Source of the DNA: an uncultured Oscillospiraceae bacterium
GTDB taxonomy: Bacteria > Bacillota > Clostridia > Oscillospirales > Oscillospiraceae
Length of the DNA stretch: 34,844 nucleotides
Assembly: GCA_947629795.1 (NCBI GenBank)
Contig: CANRFC010000031.1
Coordinates: 1-34,844 of the forward strand
Reading direction: 5' to 3'
Below, piece after piece: positions 13,817 through 22,711 of the stretch. The notes beneath the pieces were generated by a model. The model saw only the letters and a list, made by a program, of their open reading frames with translations, made no database searches and had not been told where the DNA came from. How positions within the stretch are numbered: the stretch's first letter is position 1; each line of letters begins with the position of its first letter. Position numbers and translations under genes: made by a program.

Positions 13817-14447
13817 ATGCTCCTCCTTCCCTGTCCGTGGTCAATTCCCCATAGGACCGGCCCAGCAGAGCCTCCACCCGCTCCGGCGCTACGCCCAGCC
13901 CCTTGAGGAATACAAAGCCCGTCTCCCGCACCATCCGGTGGATGGTCTCCCGGTCATCCCGGACGGCCTTTGCGGCGATGATGGTAGCTACGCCCTGGGT
14001 ATACAGGATCATGGTGGTGATAAATCTGTCCGCCTCCTGAGGCGTGATCTGAAGCAGTTCAGCCAGATGGTTGCGGCTCTCCTCCGACCTGGGGATGGTC
14101 AAAAAACCGCCCTCGACCCTGCGCTCACTCTCGCCCATGTAGAGGAACCGATACAGATTCGGCTCATTGATGGCCAGGTCGATGGCTCCCCAGCCGGACT
14201 TTTCAAACGCCGCCAGGGCATTGCCACCTACATCGTAATACTTCTCAAAGGCATAGCGCTCCGCCGCCTTGATCAGCTCCTGCCGCAGTCCGCCCATGCT
14301 GCCGAACTGCCGGGAAATGGGCTGGGTGGAACAGCCCAGCCGATTGGCCACCGTCTTGATGGTCACGCCGGCGTTTCCTTTCTCGATCAACAGCTCCAGG
14401 GCCGCCCGGACGATATTTTCTTTCAGGATCTTGGGACTGCTGGGCAT
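13806..14447 (-). CDS. TetR-family transcription regulator
   Basis: A 213-residue regulator with a TetR N-terminal HTH (about 8-55): ILKENIVRAALELLIEKGNA, then TIKTVANRLGCSTQPISRQFG. A ligand-binding C-terminal domain follows (PNLYRFLYMGESERRVEGGF, ADRFITTMILYTQGVATIIA). GGGAGGGAG precedes the chosen ATG; an earlier in-frame ATG has no site. It heads a minus-strand gene set (KTR protein, HD-GYP, MBL remnant, flavodoxin-like genes) and overlaps the KTR gene. The TTTGATAAA inverted repeat immediately upstream is a candidate operator. The ligand is unknown. Confidence 0.88.
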   Translation of the reverse strand: MPSSPKILKENIVRAALELLIEKGNAGVTIKTVANRLGCSTQPISRQFGSMGGLRQELIKAAERYAFEKYYDVGGNALAAFEKSGWGAIDLAINEPNLYRFLYMGESERRVEGGFLTIPRSEESRNHLAELLQITPQEADRFITTMILYTQGVATIIAAKAVRDDRETIHRMVRETGFVFLKGLGVAPERVEALLGRSYGELTTDREGGAYDA

Positions 14448-14464
14448 TTCTTCTCCCTCCCTCT

Positions 14465-14501
14465 TTTGATAAATCAATTTACAATAAATTATTTTATCAA
14501 A
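14465..14501. promoter_or_regulatory. Inverted-repeat operator upstream of tetR-like gene
   Basis: TTTGATAAA at 14465-14473 and its exact complement TTTATCAAA at 14493-14501 flank an AT-rich core, immediately upstream of the tetR-like ribosome binding site. Autoregulation by the TetR protein is the simplest reading; no clear -35/-10 pair can be assigned within it. Confidence 0.5.
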
Positions 14502-14589
14502 GTATAAAGGGAAACGCCCCCAATGTCAAGAGCCGGAGCGAATTTTCTCCCTGCCCCCACCCCGTGCCGGCCCCATATATTCGGTTTTG

Positions 14590-14618
14590 TTGACTTATGC
14601 GCCCTTTTGTTCTATACT
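14590..14618 (+). promoter_or_regulatory. Sigma-A promoter for short secreted-peptide gene
   Basis: TTGACT and TATACT are separated by exactly 17 bases, close to the sigma-A consensus. The promoter lies 43 bases ahead of the ATG at 14662. Confidence 0.75.
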
Positions 14619-14661
14619 TCTCTATGATAACCAACGTTGCGAAACGGAAAGGAGCCTTGAT

Positions 14662-14796
14662 ATGAAAAAGCGGATCCTGTCCCTGGCATTAGCCCTGACC
14701 CTGTGCCTGCCCCTCCTCCCCGCTTCGGCGGCAGCGTCCGCGACAGCGGAAGAGAGCAGCCAATCGGAGGCGTCTTCCAGCGGATCAGGCAGGTGA
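14662..14796 (+). CDS. Truncated secreted-protein gene, signal peptide only
   Basis: A 44-residue frame: lysine/arginine start, hydrophobic core (ILSLALALTLCLPLLPASAA) with an AxA-type cleavage site, then a serine-rich tail ending SSSGSGR. AAGGAG and a near-consensus promoter precede it. The mature part would be only about 20 low-complexity residues, so this looks like the 5' end of a lost larger exported protein. The signal peptide is similar in style to that of the WG-repeat gene at the right end of the window. A genuine short secreted peptide cannot be excluded. Confidence 0.55.
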   Translation: MKKRILSLALALTLCLPLLPASAAASATAEESSQSEASSSGSGR

Positions 14797-15089
14797 GTGC
14801 TCTGCTCCCTGTTTTGGCGTAGCGGTCTCTCCCCAGCGCCTCATCGGGTTGCCTTCCTCTCATCCCCTCTCGGCACAAAAGGCCCTTCCCTCTCTCGCTG
14901 GGCCGTCTTTTCCACCTCTCAAGAGACGCTCCACGAGATCTCAAGGGAATCCCCTATGAGGCGAAAAGAGCCGGGGTAGAAACGGCCGGATTTTCCCTCT
15001 CCTTGCCGAATTCGTGCTTTTCATTTCATCAAAGTTATGTTATTATTTGTGATGGTGTAAATAAATTGCCAAAGAAAAGGACTGTTGAA
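14797..15089. other. Gap without a gene, probable edge of accessory region
   Basis: No supported gene lies in this stretch. It is pyrimidine-rich in the left half and AT-rich before the rpiR-like gene, where the regulator's promoter must lie (no near-consensus pair found). The change from decayed mobile-element genes to intact metabolic genes happens here, but I see no direct repeat or tRNA that would mark an attachment site. Confidence 0.4.
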
Positions 15090-15878
15090 ATGGAATTCTT
15101 GGAGCGGCTGGAGCAGCATGCGGGCCATCTTACAAACACAGAGAAAAAGATCTCCGAATTTGTCATGGCCAACCAAAGAGAGACCCTTCGCGCCAATATT
15201 GCAGAACTGGCAAAGCTCTCCGGAACCTCCCGCTCCGCGGTGCTCCGCTTTGCCCAAAAGCTGGGCTATTCCGGCTTTTCCGAGTTTCGTTACGATTTCT
15301 CCATCTTCGTCCACGCCGGACGGACCGCCCGCCGGGAGAGCACCGGCCAGATCCAGCTTCTGGCCTCCTATTATGAGGCCGCCATTAAGAAAATCGCGGA
15401 CTATGTCAGTGAAAGCCAGCTTACCGAAATTGCCGAGCGGATCAGCCGGGCGGGACGGGTGAAGATCTTCGGGCTCAACCGGAACAGTTACAGCGCCCAG
15501 CAGCTGCGTCATCACCTGCACACCCTGAATTTCGATGCCGAGGCAGTGTGGGACACGGTGCTGGTGCGGGACCTGTCCGCCGCGGCCCGGCCGGGGGATG
15601 TACATATCTATTTCTCGGTCAACGGCGCCACTCCCATCGTCCGGGATGCCATCCAGTCCTCCGCCCAGCAGGGAGCTGATACCATCCTTATTACCATGCA
15701 CAAGGGCAGCCCTATGGAGGCCTATGCCACCCATCTGGTCCTGCTTCCCTCCACCGCTCTGATCACCACCGACTATTTCCTGGACCAGCAGGCCATCAAC
15801 TTCATTTTTATTGAGATCCTCATTGTCTATTTGGGGAAGGCCCTGGCTCTGGAGGAACGGGAACACCAGGAGGAATAA
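15090..15878 (+). CDS. MurR/RpiR-family regulator with SIS domain
   Basis: A 262-residue regulator: an N-terminal RpiR helix-turn-helix (about 1-77; LTNTEKKISEFVMAN and IAELAKLSGTSRSAVLRFAQ, then KLGYSGFSEFR) and a C-terminal SIS sugar-phosphate-binding domain (about 110-245; AGRVKIFGLNRNSYSAQQL, DVHIYFSVNGATPIV). In this family the SIS domain usually binds a phosphosugar effector. The ATG is chosen for the family-typical start and an AAAGGA-like site; an earlier frame start at 15003 has no site. It is convergent with the opp/M42/DUF4438 operon, whose last gene ends 100 bases away, and is a candidate regulator of it. A bidirectional terminator lies between them. Confidence 0.9.
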   Translation: MEFLERLEQHAGHLTNTEKKISEFVMANQRETLRANIAELAKLSGTSRSAVLRFAQKLGYSGFSEFRYDFSIFVHAGRTARRESTGQIQLLASYYEAAIKKIADYVSESQLTEIAERISRAGRVKIFGLNRNSYSAQQLRHHLHTLNFDAEAVWDTVLVRDLSAAARPGDVHIYFSVNGATPIVRDAIQSSAQQGADTILITMHKGSPMEAYATHLVLLPSTALITTDYFLDQQAINFIFIEILIVYLGKALALEEREHQEE

Positions 15879-15899
15879 CCTCCCTCCCGCAAAAAACGA

Positions 15900-15932
15900 G
15901 GACCGTGAAGCACATGCTTCACGGTCCTTTTT
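15900..15932 (+). terminator. Bidirectional intrinsic terminator
   Basis: A perfect 13-base stem (GGACCGTGAAGCA / TGCTTCACGGTCC) with a tiny loop is followed by TTTTT on the plus strand and preceded by AAAAAA, so it can end both the rpiR-like gene and the convergent DUF4438 transcript. Confidence 0.9.
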
Positions 15933-15978
15933 GCTCCATAAGGGTCCAAGAGGGGAGCCCGGACCCATTGATGGCAGC

Positions 15979-16854
15979 TTACTGCTTCTTGGTGCCCAGA
16001 TAGAAGGCGATGTTGGCGCCCCGGTCCAGCTCAGGGACCATAAGGGGCTCCCGGCAGGTCATGATGGGAGTGACCCCGGGACCGTGGCCGGAGAGGTGGG
16101 AGTCGCCGTGGATGATCACGCCCACCGTGCCCGAGCCCCGCAGGTAGTCGGGGCCGTGGAAGCACTGATGGTCCTGGATGAACACCAGATCGCCGTAGCG
16201 CAGGTCGCCCAGGTGGAACTCCTCATAGCTGGCGGGGTCCCGGGTCATGATGTCATAGTCGCTGCCGAAGACCTCCATGGCGCCCAGACCGGAGCCCATG
16301 AGGTAGGCGGGGATGACGGCCGATACAGGGATGACCAGCTTGCCGTTCTCCTCCCGGATGCGCAGCTTGGCAAACAGGTCGGGGTCCACGCTCATCAGCT
16401 TGACCTGGGGATAGTCCACCAGCGCCAGGCCCTGGCCGTAAGCCTTGACCAGGATCTTGTCGTCGCACACCATCTTGTTCAGGGTCTCCTGAGAGAACCA
16501 GATCATCACGTGGTCGATGCCGCCGTGAGTGCCGGTGACAAAGCCCTTATCCCCGGCGGCCTTGCCGGTGACCACCTCGGCCACGTTCCCGATGCAGGAC
16601 AGGTGGGTGTAAGCCCGGTTCTCGATGTCGTCGGCATTCTTGGAGCTGACGCCGGGCTCCACGTGGTCGCCCACCAGGCCCATGCAGCTGTCGCCGATCT
16701 CGATATCATAGGTGATGGCGCCGTGGGCGGGGGTGAAGCGGGCGCCGCCATCGCTGCCCACCCGGTAGACCTTCTGGGGAGTGAGCACCGGGTGATGGAC
16801 CCGGCCCATCACGGACTGCTTAACGATCTTGTCCTGATTGGTCTTCAAACTCAT
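15979..16854 (-). CDS. DUF4438 family protein
   Basis: A 291-residue soluble protein of the DUF4438 family, recognised from SVMGRVHHPVLTPQKVYRVG, the HGAITYDIEIGDSCMGLVGD segment followed by HVEPGVSS, and HGDSHLSGHGPGVTPIMT. There is no signal peptide or membrane segment. Several conserved His/Asp residues (GDHVEPG, GGIDHVMI, QDHQCFHGPDY, GDSHLSGHG) could form a metal or catalytic centre, but the activity of the family is not known to me. AAAGGAAG precedes the ATG. It is the last gene of the opp operon, 17 bases after the M42 peptidase gene, which suggests a step in handling the imported peptide or its product. Confidence 0.8.
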   Translation of the reverse strand: MSLKTNQDKIVKQSVMGRVHHPVLTPQKVYRVGSDGGARFTPAHGAITYDIEIGDSCMGLVGDHVEPGVSSKNADDIENRAYTHLSCIGNVAEVVTGKAAGDKGFVTGTHGGIDHVMIWFSQETLNKMVCDDKILVKAYGQGLALVDYPQVKLMSVDPDLFAKLRIREENGKLVIPVSAVIPAYLMGSGLGAMEVFGSDYDIMTRDPASYEEFHLGDLRYGDLVFIQDHQCFHGPDYLRGSGTVGVIIHGDSHLSGHGPGVTPIMTCREPLMVPELDRGANIAFYLGTKKQ

Positions 16855-16871
16855 AACAATGACTTCCTTTC

Positions 16872-17960
16872 TCAAAAATTGTTGCTGCGGTACCGCTCCA
16901 GCTTGGTCCGGTCCAGGCCGGAGACAAAGGCGGTGACCGCCTCCACACAGTGGAGGTAATCCTCTGCATCGATCATCAGGCTCCCGGTGTGAACGTTCCG
17001 GGCGCAGATACAGGCGGTAAGGGTAGGCACGGCCTGGGCGCTGAGGTTGATGGCGCCGGCGTCGGTGCCGCCCCGGGACTCGTGCATCTGATAGGGGATA
17101 CCCTTTTCCCGAAGCAGAGCCAGATAATCCAGGAACATGGTACGGTTGGGGAGATAGGTGCCGTCGTTGAAGCGGACCATAATTCCCTGGCCGATGCCCC
17201 CGGTGGGCGGTTCAAAGCCCTCCACATCGTTGGCGGCAGTGCAGTCCAGCACAATGGCCAGGTCGGGCTCCACCAGGTTGGCGGCGGTCTTGGCGCCCCG
17301 CAGGCCCACTTCCTCCTGGACGTCGGCCCCCACATAGAGGTCAAAGGGAAGCTCCACGCCCTTGAGCGCCTGAAGCAGCTCCACACCCAGGATGCAGCCA
17401 AAGCGGTCATCCCAGGCCTTGGAGAGCAGCCTCTTGCCGCCGTTGAGCACCTCAAAGGGCCCGTCGATTACCACCTGGCAGCCCTCCAGGACTCCCTGGG
17501 CACGGGCATCGGCCTCGCTGGTAAATCCGAAGTCCAGATAGAGCAGCCCCAGGGGGATGCGGCTGGAGGTCACCCGCTCCCGGAGCATCTTCTGCGCCAG
17601 GCTGGAGACACAGCCCCGGAACTCCCTGCCCTCATCGGTGATCAGACGGAGCCGGGAGCCGGGCAGGACCTCATCATAGAGGCCGCCGATGACAGAGGCC
17701 TTGAGGAGGCCGTTGGGGCGGATCTGCCGCACCACCAGGCCCACCTCGTCGCTGTGGGCGGCCACCATGACCCGGAAGGGGTCGGGAGCGGAGGAGTGCT
17801 TTACGGCATAGATGGATCCGTTGTTGTCCCGCACGATCTCATCCGCCAGCGCTTCATAATGCCGGGCCAGGATACGGCAGACCTGCCGCTCCTGTCCGGA
17901 GACGCCGACAGCCTGGGTCAGTTCTTTCATCAGTGCCAGGGTTTCGTTGCTGCAAAGCAT
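16872..17960 (-). CDS. M42-family metallo-aminopeptidase
   Basis: A 362-residue dinuclear-metal aminopeptidase/deblocking peptidase of family M42, expected in the cytoplasm as a large oligomer. Metal ligands and catalytic residues are all visible: His69 and Asp71 in VAAHSDEVG, Asp184 in SKAWDDRFG, Glu216-Glu217 in DVQEEVGLRGAK, Asp239 in VLDCT and His324 in RNVHTGSLMI. The PDZ-like insert lies at about 75-165. GTGAGGA precedes the ATG. It follows the substrate-binding protein gene after a hairpin and precedes DUF4438; with the Opp transporter this fits import and cleavage of short peptides. The substrate is unknown. Confidence 0.92.
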   Translation of the reverse strand: MLCSNETLALMKELTQAVGVSGQERQVCRILARHYEALADEIVRDNNGSIYAVKHSSAPDPFRVMVAAHSDEVGLVVRQIRPNGLLKASVIGGLYDEVLPGSRLRLITDEGREFRGCVSSLAQKMLRERVTSSRIPLGLLYLDFGFTSEADARAQGVLEGCQVVIDGPFEVLNGGKRLLSKAWDDRFGCILGVELLQALKGVELPFDLYVGADVQEEVGLRGAKTAANLVEPDLAIVLDCTAANDVEGFEPPTGGIGQGIMVRFNDGTYLPNRTMFLDYLALLREKGIPYQMHESRGGTDAGAINLSAQAVPTLTACICARNVHTGSLMIDAEDYLHCVEAVTAFVSGLDRTKLERYRSNNF

Positions 17961-17998
17961 GAAATCGTCCTCACTTCTTTCAAATTTTGCCGAAGAAA

Positions 17999-18030
17999 CG
18001 GTGCGCTGGCGCGAAGACACCAGCGCACCG
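17999..18030 (-). repeat. Intercistronic hairpin in opp operon
   Basis: CGGTGCGCTGG pairs perfectly with CCAGCGCACCG around a 10-base loop, just after the stop of the substrate-binding protein gene. On the minus strand it is followed by TTTCTT rather than a clean T-run. It may protect the 3' end of the transporter mRNA and lower expression of the two downstream genes, a common arrangement after binding-protein genes. Confidence 0.65.
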
Positions 18031-18044
18031 CATTCCGGCGGGAT

Positions 18045-19724
18045 TTAGTAGCTCAGGCCGTCAAAATAGGCGGAGTTGGTGGGATCGAACTTCAGCCCGG
18101 AAATGTTGGGGTTCATCAGACCGAGCTGGCTGGAGCCCAGCAGAGGAATGGTGTAGGCGTTATCGGCCACCAGATACTTCTCAGCCGCGTGGAGCTTCTC
18201 CATACGCGCAGCAGGATCGATCTGGGCGTTGGCGTCCTCGATCATGGCGTCATAGGTGGGGTCGTTGACCTGCTTGTAGCCCTGGTTGTAGGAGACCCAG
18301 CGCTCCAGGTAGTAGTAGGGATCCAGATAGTCGGCGCTGGTGGAGCCGGTAGCGATCTGATACTGACCGGCCTTACGGGCCTGGGCGTAGGCCTTCTGCT
18401 CGGCAGCGCTGAGCTCCACGTCCACGTAGATCTCCCGCCACATGGCCTGCAGGCACACGCAGATATCGGTGTTGGTGTTGGAGCTGATGTAGCTGATGGT
18501 GATGGGCAGACGGTTGTTCTCATTATAGCCGGCGGCCTCCATCAGGGACTTGGCCTGCTCCAGGTCGAAGGGAGCATAGGGCTCCTCAGCGTCGGCGTTG
18601 CTGCGGAAGTCGCCGCCGTCGGCGTCAGCCATGCCCTTGGGCACATAGCCGTAGAGGGGATAGCGGGTGCTGGTGGCACCGATGAAGGTGAGCAGCTGCT
18701 CCCGGTCGATGGCCATGGACAGAGCGCGGCGGACGTTGGCGTCAGCCAGGGCGGGGTTGGTCTCGCCGGTGCAGTTCATCCACAGGAAGGTGTTGCTCAC
18801 CACGTCCAGGTTGAGCAGGGCGGGGTCGTCAGCATAGTTGACGGCCACATCGGCAGGCACAGAGAGGGCCAGGTCGATCTCGCCGGTCTGGAAAGCGGTC
18901 AGCTGAGCCTGGGGATCGGTGATGATCTTGGCGGTGAGGGTAGTGGTCTGGACGTCGTCAGCGTGGACATAGTACTCGTTCTTCACCATGACCACTTCTT
19001 CCTTGTCCCGGACGACCTCCAGCTTGAAGGGGCCGTTGGTGGGCACGGCGGGGTCGTTGGCCCAGGTGCTCTCATGCTCCACGGCGAATTCGCTGCGCAG
19101 GGGGAAGGCCACCACGTTGCTCAGCAGGCCCACGAAGTAGGGGCAGGGAGCAGCCAGGGTGATCTCCAGGGTGGAGTCGTCCAGGGCATGGATGGCCACG
19201 TCGGTCATGTCGGCCACGTCCATCATGTTCTCGTTGGCCTCGGCGCCGCCGGCCACGTTGCTGTAAAGCAGGTAGGCATAGGCGGAATCAGGGCCGTAGC
19301 CGATGCTCCGCTTCATGCCGAACTCATAGTCGGCAGCGGTGACGGGCTGGCCATCGCTCCAGGTGTTGCCGGCGGCCAGCTTGAAGGTGTAGGTCAGGCC
19401 GTCGTCGCTGACGGTGTAGCTCTCGCAGGCCAGGTTCTGGACGTTGCCGTTCTGGTCATAGCGGAACAGGGGGTAGTAGAGCTGGCCCAGCACGGCGCTG
19501 GTGTTGGAGTTCATGCAGATGGCGGGGTCCAGATAGTCGGGCTCGCTGGACAGGGCGTAGGTGAAGCTGTGCTCCTCGCTGGCGGGCTCCACAGGGGCGG
19601 AGGCCTCCGCGCTGGGGGCGGCGTCCTGGCTGGGAGCGGGGGTCTCGGACGAACCGCCGCCGCAGCTTGTCAGCAACAGCAGCAGGCTCAACCCGGCGGA
19701 CAAGAGACGGGCATACTTTTTCAT
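18045..19724 (-). CDS. oppA: Peptide ABC transporter substrate-binding lipoprotein
   Basis: A 559-residue extracellular solute-binding protein of family 5 (OppA/DppA type). The signal sequence ends in the lipobox LLTSC (Cys21), so it is a lipoprotein, followed by a Ser/Ala/Pro/Glu-rich linker to about residue 50. Family blocks are clear: SEPDYLDPAICMNSNTS, DDGLTYTFKLAAGNTWSDGQ, PTNGPFKLEVV, ANVRRALSMAIDREQL and PLYGYVPKGM. It belongs to the oppBCDF operon, placed after oppF. Members bind oligopeptides, dipeptides, nickel or related solutes; the M42 peptidase downstream favours peptides, which is inference. Confidence 0.93.
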   Translation of the reverse strand: MKKYARLLSAGLSLLLLLTSCGGGSSETPAPSQDAAPSAEASAPVEPASEEHSFTYALSSEPDYLDPAICMNSNTSAVLGQLYYPLFRYDQNGNVQNLACESYTVSDDGLTYTFKLAAGNTWSDGQPVTAADYEFGMKRSIGYGPDSAYAYLLYSNVAGGAEANENMMDVADMTDVAIHALDDSTLEITLAAPCPYFVGLLSNVVAFPLRSEFAVEHESTWANDPAVPTNGPFKLEVVRDKEEVVMVKNEYYVHADDVQTTTLTAKIITDPQAQLTAFQTGEIDLALSVPADVAVNYADDPALLNLDVVSNTFLWMNCTGETNPALADANVRRALSMAIDREQLLTFIGATSTRYPLYGYVPKGMADADGGDFRSNADAEEPYAPFDLEQAKSLMEAAGYNENNRLPITISYISSNTNTDICVCLQAMWREIYVDVELSAAEQKAYAQARKAGQYQIATGSTSADYLDPYYYLERWVSYNQGYKQVNDPTYDAMIEDANAQIDPAARMEKLHAAEKYLVADNAYTIPLLGSSQLGLMNPNISGLKFDPTNSAYFDGLSY

Positions 19725-19765
19725 GTTGGTTTTCTCCTTTTCATTGATTTCTTATAGAAAACGGG

Positions 19766-20743
19766 TTAGCCGCCTTCTTCATAAAGGAAACAGGCCACCT
19801 GGCGGCCGTCCACCTCCACCGTGGGAGGCATAGCCTGGAAGCATTTCTCGGTGGCGTTGGGACAGCGGGTGGCAAAGGGACAGCAGGGCTTGGGATTGAT
19901 GGGAGAGGGGATCTCCCCGCTCAGGGCGATGCGCCGGCGCTCCTTGGCCCGCCTGGGGTCGGGGATGGGGACGGCGGAGAGAAGGCCCCGGGTGTAGGGA
20001 TGCAGAGGTTTGCTGTAGAGCAGGTGGCTGGGGCCGGTCTCCACGATGTGGCCCAGGTACATCACGCCGATGCGGTCAGAGATGTGCTTGACCATGGACA
20101 GGTCGTGGGCGATGAAGAGATAGGAGATGCCCATCTTCTTCTGGATCTCCTCCAGAAGGTTGATGACCTGGGCCTGGATGGACACGTCCAGGGCGGAGAT
20201 GGGCTCGTCACAGACGATGAACTCGGGGTCCAGGGCCAGGGTCCGGGCGATGCCGATGCGCTGACGCTGTCCGCCGGAGAACTCGTGGGGATAGCGGCGG
20301 ATGTGGTCGGGCTTGAGCCCCACGATCTGGAGCAGCTCCACCACCCGCTCCTCCCGCTCCTTGGCGGTGTGGAGGCCGTGGATATCCATGGGCTCCCGGA
20401 CGATCTCGCCCACCGTCATCCGGGGATCCAGGGAGGCGTAGGGATCCTGGAAGATCATCTGGACCTGCTTGCGGAAGGCCTTTGTCCGGGCCCCTTCCAG
20501 GGTGGAGATGTCCTCCCCCTTGTAGAAGATCTTTCCGGAAGTGGGAGAGTAGATCTTGACGATGGTGCGGCCCAGGGTGCTCTTTCCGCAGCCCGACTCT
20601 CCCACCAGGCCGAAGGTCTCGCCGGGGAAGATCTGGAAGGAGACGTTGTCCACCGCCTTGACGATCTGCTTCTTGGCGAAAAGGCCCCGGGTCACGTCAA
20701 ACCAGGTGCAGCAGTTCTCCACACGTAAGATAGCTTCACTCAT
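19766..20743 (-). CDS. oppF: Peptide ABC transporter ATPase, OppF type
   Basis: A 325-residue ATP-binding subunit. Walker [11 protein letters not shown]-loop [19 protein letters not shown], signature [17 protein letters not shown], Walker [13 protein letters not shown] and switch [10 protein letters not shown] are all intact. The oligopeptide-transporter C-terminal extension with its cysteine motif is present ([20 protein letters not shown]), which binds an Fe-S cluster in some relatives. The ATG overlaps the oppD stop by four bases (ATGA). It pairs with OppD to energise the OppB/OppC channel. Confidence 0.94.
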   Translation of the reverse strand: MSEAILRVENCCTWFDVTRGLFAKKQIVKAVDNVSFQIFPGETFGLVGESGCGKSTLGRTIVKIYSPTSGKIFYKGEDISTLEGARTKAFRKQVQMIFQDPYASLDPRMTVGEIVREPMDIHGLHTAKEREERVVELLQIVGLKPDHIRRYPHEFSGGQRQRIGIARTLALDPEFIVCDEPISALDVSIQAQVINLLEEIQKKMGISYLFIAHDLSMVKHISDRIGVMYLGHIVETGPSHLLYSKPLHPYTRGLLSAVPIPDPRRAKERRRIALSGEIPSPINPKPCCPFATRCPNATEKCFQAMPPTVEVDGRQVACFLYEEGG

Positions 20744-21741
20744 CCGGCGGCGCCTCCCTTCTGGTTGAGCCAGCAGCGGCTGAAGTGGCTGTCGCTGAAA
20801 ACGGTGGTCTCAGGCATGTAGTCCCGGCACACCCGCATGGCATTGGGGCAGCGGTCCAGGAAGGGGCAGCCCGCCGGGGGCTTGAGCAGGTCGGGGGGCG
20901 AGCCGGGGATGGGATGGAGCGGCTCGCTGAACTCGCTCTCGGGGTTAGTGACACACCCCAGAAGGCCCTTGGTATAGGGGTGGTTGGGGGAATAGAAGAT
21001 ATCCTCGGCGGATCCCTGCTCCACGATCTTGCCGCCGTACATGATGGCCACCCGGTCACAGGTCTGGGCCACCACGCCCAGATCGTGGGTGATGAGGATG
21101 ACCGAGGAGCCGAACTCGTCCTTGATGGCCGAGATGAGCTCCAGGACCTGGGCCTGGATGGTCACATCCAGGGCGGTGGTGGGCTCGTCGGCGATGATGA
21201 GCTTGGGGTTGCAGGCCAGGGCCATGGCGATGATGATGCGCTGGCGCATGCCGCCGGAGAACTGGTGGGGATACTGCTTGATCCGCTTCTCCGGGGAGGG
21301 GATACCCACCTTGCCCATCAGCTCGATGGCCCGGTCCACGGCCTCTTTCCGGCTGAGCTTGGTGTGGTTCAGTATGGGCTCCACCAGCTGGGACTCGATA
21401 CGCAGCACCGGGTTGAGGAAGGTCATGGGGTCCTGGAAGATCATGGCCATCTGGTTGCCCCGGACGGCGCACATCTTCTTCTCATACTCCTTCTCGCTGG
21501 AGAAGGCGGAGGGGGACAGATCCTCCCCGTCCAGAATGATCCTGCCGTCGGTGACGGTGCCGTTGCCCGCCAGCAGGCCCATGATGGAGAACATGGTCAC
21601 GCTCTTTCCCGAGCCGGACTCTCCCACGATCCCCAGGATCTCCCCCTTCTCCACCGAGAAGGAGACGTCCCGCACCGCCCGGACGATACCCTGGTCGGTG
21701 GTAAATTGGGTGGAGAGGTGTTCTACACTTAAGACAGACAT
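20740..21741 (-). CDS. oppD: Peptide ABC transporter ATPase, OppD type
   Basis: A 333-residue ATP-binding subunit. Walker [12 protein letters not shown]-loop [14 protein letters not shown], signature [16 protein letters not shown], Walker [13 protein letters not shown] and LITHDLGVV are intact, with the C-terminal cysteine segment [21 protein letters not shown] lies 5 bases before the chosen ATG; a GTG three codons earlier is less well placed. It begins 9 bases after the oppC stop and overlaps oppF at its end. Confidence 0.94.
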   Translation of the reverse strand: MSVLSVEHLSTQFTTDQGIVRAVRDVSFSVEKGEILGIVGESGSGKSVTMFSIMGLLAGNGTVTDGRIILDGEDLSPSAFSSEKEYEKKMCAVRGNQMAMIFQDPMTFLNPVLRIESQLVEPILNHTKLSRKEAVDRAIELMGKVGIPSPEKRIKQYPHQFSGGMRQRIIIAMALACNPKLIIADEPTTALDVTIQAQVLELISAIKDEFGSSVILITHDLGVVAQTCDRVAIMYGGKIVEQGSAEDIFYSPNHPYTKGLLGCVTNPESEFSEPLHPIPGSPPDLLKPPAGCPFLDRCPNAMRVCRDYMPETTVFSDSHFSRCWLNQKGGAAG

Positions 21742-21750
21742 GGCGCTCAC

Positions 21751-22695
21751 CTACCGTTTCTTGGGGTCCAGGGCCTCACCCAGACCATCCCCCAGGAAGT
21801 TGAGGGCCAGCATGGTAAAGCAGATGGACAGCACGGGCCAGACGATCTGGAGGGGATAGCTGTTGATGACCATGCGGGCCTCGTTGGCCAGGGTGCCCCA
21901 GCTGGACATGGGGGCCGAGATGCCGATGCCCACAAAGCCCAGGAAGGACTCCTGGAAGATGGCCGAGGGGACCATCATGGTCAGGGAGACGATGATGGGT
22001 CCGATGGAGTTGATGATCAGGTGCTTGAAGAGGATGCGGGAGCGGCTGGCGCCCATGACGAAGGCGGCCAGAGAGAACTCCTGCTCCTTCAGGGACATGA
22101 CCTGGGTACGCACCAGCCGGGCCATGCCCACCCAGGAGGAGATACAGATGCCCAGCAGCACCGAGAACATGTTGCTGCCGAAGACCAGCATGATGAGGAT
22201 GATGTACAGCAGGCTGGGGATGGAGTAGAGCATATCCACCACCCGCATCATGATCAGGTCCACCCGGCCCCCCAGGTACCCGGCCAGGCCGCCGTAGACC
22301 ACGCCGATGACCAGATTGATGCCCGCCGCGGCAAAGCCCACGGACAGGGAGATCCGGGCGCCGTACATCACCCGCACAAAGATGTCCCGGCCGAACTTGT
22401 CAGTGCCGAACCAGTCCTGGAGAGAGGGCAGTTGGTTGAGGGAGGAGGGGTCCATCCCGTCGTAGGTGTAGGGCGAGAGGATGGGGACCAGGATGGCCAG
22501 CAGACACATCAGGAGGATGAAGCACAGGCTCACCAGGGCCAGCCTGTTCCGCCGGAAGTTCCGCCAGGCGTCCTGAAAGAAGGTGCGGGACTCCATGGCC
22601 ACGAATTCCGCATTCTTCTCGGACTCGGGAAGCAGCTCAAAGGCGTCAGGGGGGAGCTGAAGGGGACGGTCGTGAGGCCGTACGGTCTGATCCAT
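21751..22695 (-). CDS. oppC: Peptide ABC transporter permease, OppC type
   Basis: A 314-residue inner-membrane permease with six expected membrane spans after a cytoplasmic N-terminal region of about 50 residues. The first span is LALVSLCFILLMCLLAILVP; DWFGTDKFGRDIFVRVMYGA is the family lead-in to the BPD transporter domain. The EAA-like coupling loop SLAAFVMGASRSRILFKHLI contacts the ATPases. The ATG has GGGGGTAG upstream; a longer frame overlaps oppB without a site. Confidence 0.93.
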   Translation of the reverse strand: MDQTVRPHDRPLQLPPDAFELLPESEKNAEFVAMESRTFFQDAWRNFRRNRLALVSLCFILLMCLLAILVPILSPYTYDGMDPSSLNQLPSLQDWFGTDKFGRDIFVRVMYGARISLSVGFAAAGINLVIGVVYGGLAGYLGGRVDLIMMRVVDMLYSIPSLLYIILIMLVFGSNMFSVLLGICISSWVGMARLVRTQVMSLKEQEFSLAAFVMGASRSRILFKHLIINSIGPIIVSLTMMVPSAIFQESFLGFVGIGISAPMSSWGTLANEARMVINSYPLQIVWPVLSICFTMLALNFLGDGLGEALDPKKR

Positions 22696-22711
22696 ATCTC
22701 TGCTACCCCCT

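Noticed and set aside
14797-15089. Search for an attachment site or tRNA at the edge of the accessory region
   Set aside because: No tRNA and no direct repeat matching the left side of the window could be found; the true element ends cannot be placed.
16950-19757. A 935-codon open frame on the plus strand
   Set aside because: It is antisense to the M42 peptidase and the substrate-binding protein, both with clear domains and ribosome binding sites; its translation is low-complexity Gly/Val/His-rich, an artefact of high GC.
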